From the NCBI GenBank assembly GCA_016218095.1, contig JACREV010000080.1, forward strand, positions 1 to 21,590: 21,590 nt of DNA. The letters run 5' to 3'. The stretch is from Deltaproteobacteria bacterium (GTDB lineage: Bacteria; Desulfobacterota; GWC2-55-46). How positions within the stretch are numbered: position 1 is the stretch's first letter; each line of letters begins with the position of its first letter. Positions 20,695 through 21,590 of this stretch are shown here, piece after piece. The notes beneath the pieces were generated by a model that saw nothing but the letters and a program-made list of their open reading frames with translations, was not told the DNA's origin and searched no databases. Made by a program: the position numbers and the translations under genes.

Positions 20695-20710
20695 GTTTAC
20701 GGGCTAAGCT
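20683..20710 (+). promoter_or_regulatory. promoter of the siroheme decarboxylase genes
   Basis: TTGACA (20683-20688), 16-bp spacer, TAAGCT (20705-20710), with the ribosome site GGAAGGAG before ATG 20734. The -35 is perfect and the -10 weak. The geometry mirrors the - strand promoter. Confidence 0.5.
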
Positions 20711-20733
20711 CGTTCAATACGGAAGGAGCTGAC

Positions 20734-21225
20734 ATGTTCACGTACGAGAAACTACCGGAGCCGAGGCTCGACGAGACGGACAGGAAGATACTCAACCGCA
20801 TCCAGGGGGCGTTCCCGATATCGAGGGACCCGTTCGGCGAAGTAGGAGAAGAAGCGGGCGTTACCGGGGACGAGGCCTTAATGCGCGTCATCGCCCTTAT
20901 CGACCGAGGGATAGTAAGAAAGGTCGGCCCGTTCTTCGATGCCAGAAAGCTTGATTACGCCTCGACCCTCTGCGCGATGGCGGTCCCCGGGGCGAAGATA
21001 TACGACGCCGTGAAGGTCATAAACAGCTACCCGCAGGTCACTCACAATTATCTCCGGAAGGGGAAGCCGAACGTCTGGTTTACGCTCATCGCCGAGTCCC
21101 TCGATGCCATAGAGAGGATAATAGCCGAGATAACGGAGAAGTGCGGCGCCGGGCCGGTGAGAAATCTCCCGGCGCTCAAGGTATTCAAGATAAAGGTGGA
21201 TTTAAGACTCGATGATAAAGACTGA
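20734..21225 (+). CDS. siroheme decarboxylase subunit, AsnC-like (NirD/AhbA group)
   Basis: This 163-aa protein has the two-part fold of siroheme decarboxylases: an N-terminal AsnC-like winged helix (LDETDRKILNRIQGAFPISRDPFGEVGEEAGV...DRGIVRKVGPFFDARKL) and a ferredoxin-like C-terminal domain (YASTLCAMAVPGAKIYDAVKVINSYPQVTHNYLR..PNVWFTLIAES). The motif 'STLCAM.VP' and the ending LPALKVFKIKVDL are typical of the A-type subunit. In heme d1 synthesis (NirD/L/G/H) and in the alternative heme pathway (AhbA/AhbB) such proteins decarboxylate siroheme to 12,18-didecarboxysiroheme; they are not transcription factors. ATG 20734 is chosen because GGAAGGAG lies just upstream. It overlaps the next subunit by 14 bp. 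Beside nirJ and nirF the d1 route is favoured, but AhbA cannot be excluded. Confidence 0.88.
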   Translation: MFTYEKLPEPRLDETDRKILNRIQGAFPISRDPFGEVGEEAGVTGDEALMRVIALIDRGIVRKVGPFFDARKLDYASTLCAMAVPGAKIYDAVKVINSYPQVTHNYLRKGKPNVWFTLIAESLDAIERIIAEITEKCGAGPVRNLPALKVFKIKVDLRLDDKD

Positions 21226-21590
21226 CGCGAGATACATAGAGCTGATAAGGGCCCTCCAGACAGAGGGGCTCTTCCTTACAAGGGACCCGTTCGGAAAGAT
21301 AGCCGAGCTCCTCGGCTGGGAGACGGACGAGGTCATAGAGCTCACGAAGGCGCTTAAGGAGGCCGGAATCATAAGGAGGTTCGGCGCGGCGCTCACGCCC
21401 AGGAACTCAGGGTTCAAGTCGAACTCGATGGTCGTCTGGAATGCAGGGGGGGGAGAGGAGGCCGGGAGGATCATGGCCCAACACCCGAGGATAAGCCACT
21501 GCTACTTGAGGCCCTCCTTCGAGGGCTTCCCCTACGACCTTTACACCATGATACACGCCGACGACCCCGAACACCTCGAAAGGATAATAG
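21212..21590 (+). CDS. siroheme decarboxylase second subunit (NirL/NirG/AhbB group), partial
   Basis: The frame starts at ATG 21212 inside the preceding gene and runs off the right edge after 126 residues. It begins MIKTDARYIELIRALQTEGLFLTRDPFGKIAELLGW, an AsnC-like winged helix parallel to that of the preceding protein. It then has the B-type signature AGIIRRFGAALTPRNSGFKSNSMVVWNA, followed by HCYLRPSFEGFPYDLYTMIH, which is strongly characteristic of AhbB/NirG-type subunits. The RRFGA and CYxRP motifs line the substrate pocket in this family. The 14-bp overlap implies coupled translation and a hetero-oligomer with the upstream subunit. The C-terminal part is not visible. Confidence 0.9.
   Translation, partial: MIKTDARYIELIRALQTEGLFLTRDPFGKIAELLGWETDEVIELTKALKEAGIIRRFGAALTPRNSGFKSNSMVVWNAGGGEEAGRIMAQHPRISHCYLRPSFEGFPYDLYTMIHADDPEHLERII

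Noticed and set aside
20734..21590. The two AsnC-like proteins as transcription regulators
   Set aside because: The winged-helix resemblance is a known feature of siroheme decarboxylases; the STLCAM, RRFGA and RPSFEGFPYDLYTMIH motifs and the nirJ/nirF neighbours favour the enzyme.
1..21590. CRISPR arrays, tRNA or rRNA genes, prophage or integrase genes
   Set aside because: I saw no regularly spaced short repeats, no cloverleaf-like sequence, and no phage or integrase protein in the window.

Overview
The window is a bacterial chromosomal segment of about 21.6 kb. It is GC-rich, with heavy use of AGG and ATA codons and short intergenic gaps. The content (type IV pilus minor pilins, many PAS histidine kinases, denitrification genes) and codon habit suggest an uncultivated deltaproteobacterial (Desulfobacterota-like) or Nitrospirota-like organism. 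This assignment is inference; no rRNA or tRNA is present to settle it.

Region 1 (1-5564, + strand) is the 3' part of a type IV pilus minor-pilin operon: the end of pilW, then pilX, pilY1, a small secreted protein, an Ig-like lipoprotein and a FimT/GspH pseudopilin, closed by a near-perfect terminator hairpin. Region 2 (5577-12316) is a mixed set of short units: a small conserved protein behind a Fur-like palindrome, an unusual SDR enzyme, a hybrid PAS histidine kinase, msrA, a SemiSWEET transporter, a response regulator broken by a 226-bp MITE-like insertion, a small membrane coiled-coil protein with a consensus sigma-54 promoter, a ferritin-like/receiver fusion and a small zinc-ribbon protein.

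Region 3 (12614-21590) looks like a nitrite-respiration island. A large membrane histidine kinase (Cache-HAMP-three PAS, one with a Cys cluster) overlaps a NarL-type response regulator. They precede a c-type cytochrome and an AniA-type copper nitrite reductase (nirK). After a strong terminator come heme d1 biosynthesis genes: nirJ and nirF, translationally coupled on the - strand, and a divergent pair of siroheme decarboxylase subunits on the + strand, the second running off the window. A symmetric divergent promoter with 15-bp inverted arms separates the two arms of the d1 cluster. Copper nitrite reductase does not need heme d1, so d1 genes beside nirK, with no cytochrome cd1 gene in view, is the most notable contextual puzzle. 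The clearest structural discovery is the MITE-like insertion, whose removal with one target duplication restores an intact 146-aa response regulator.
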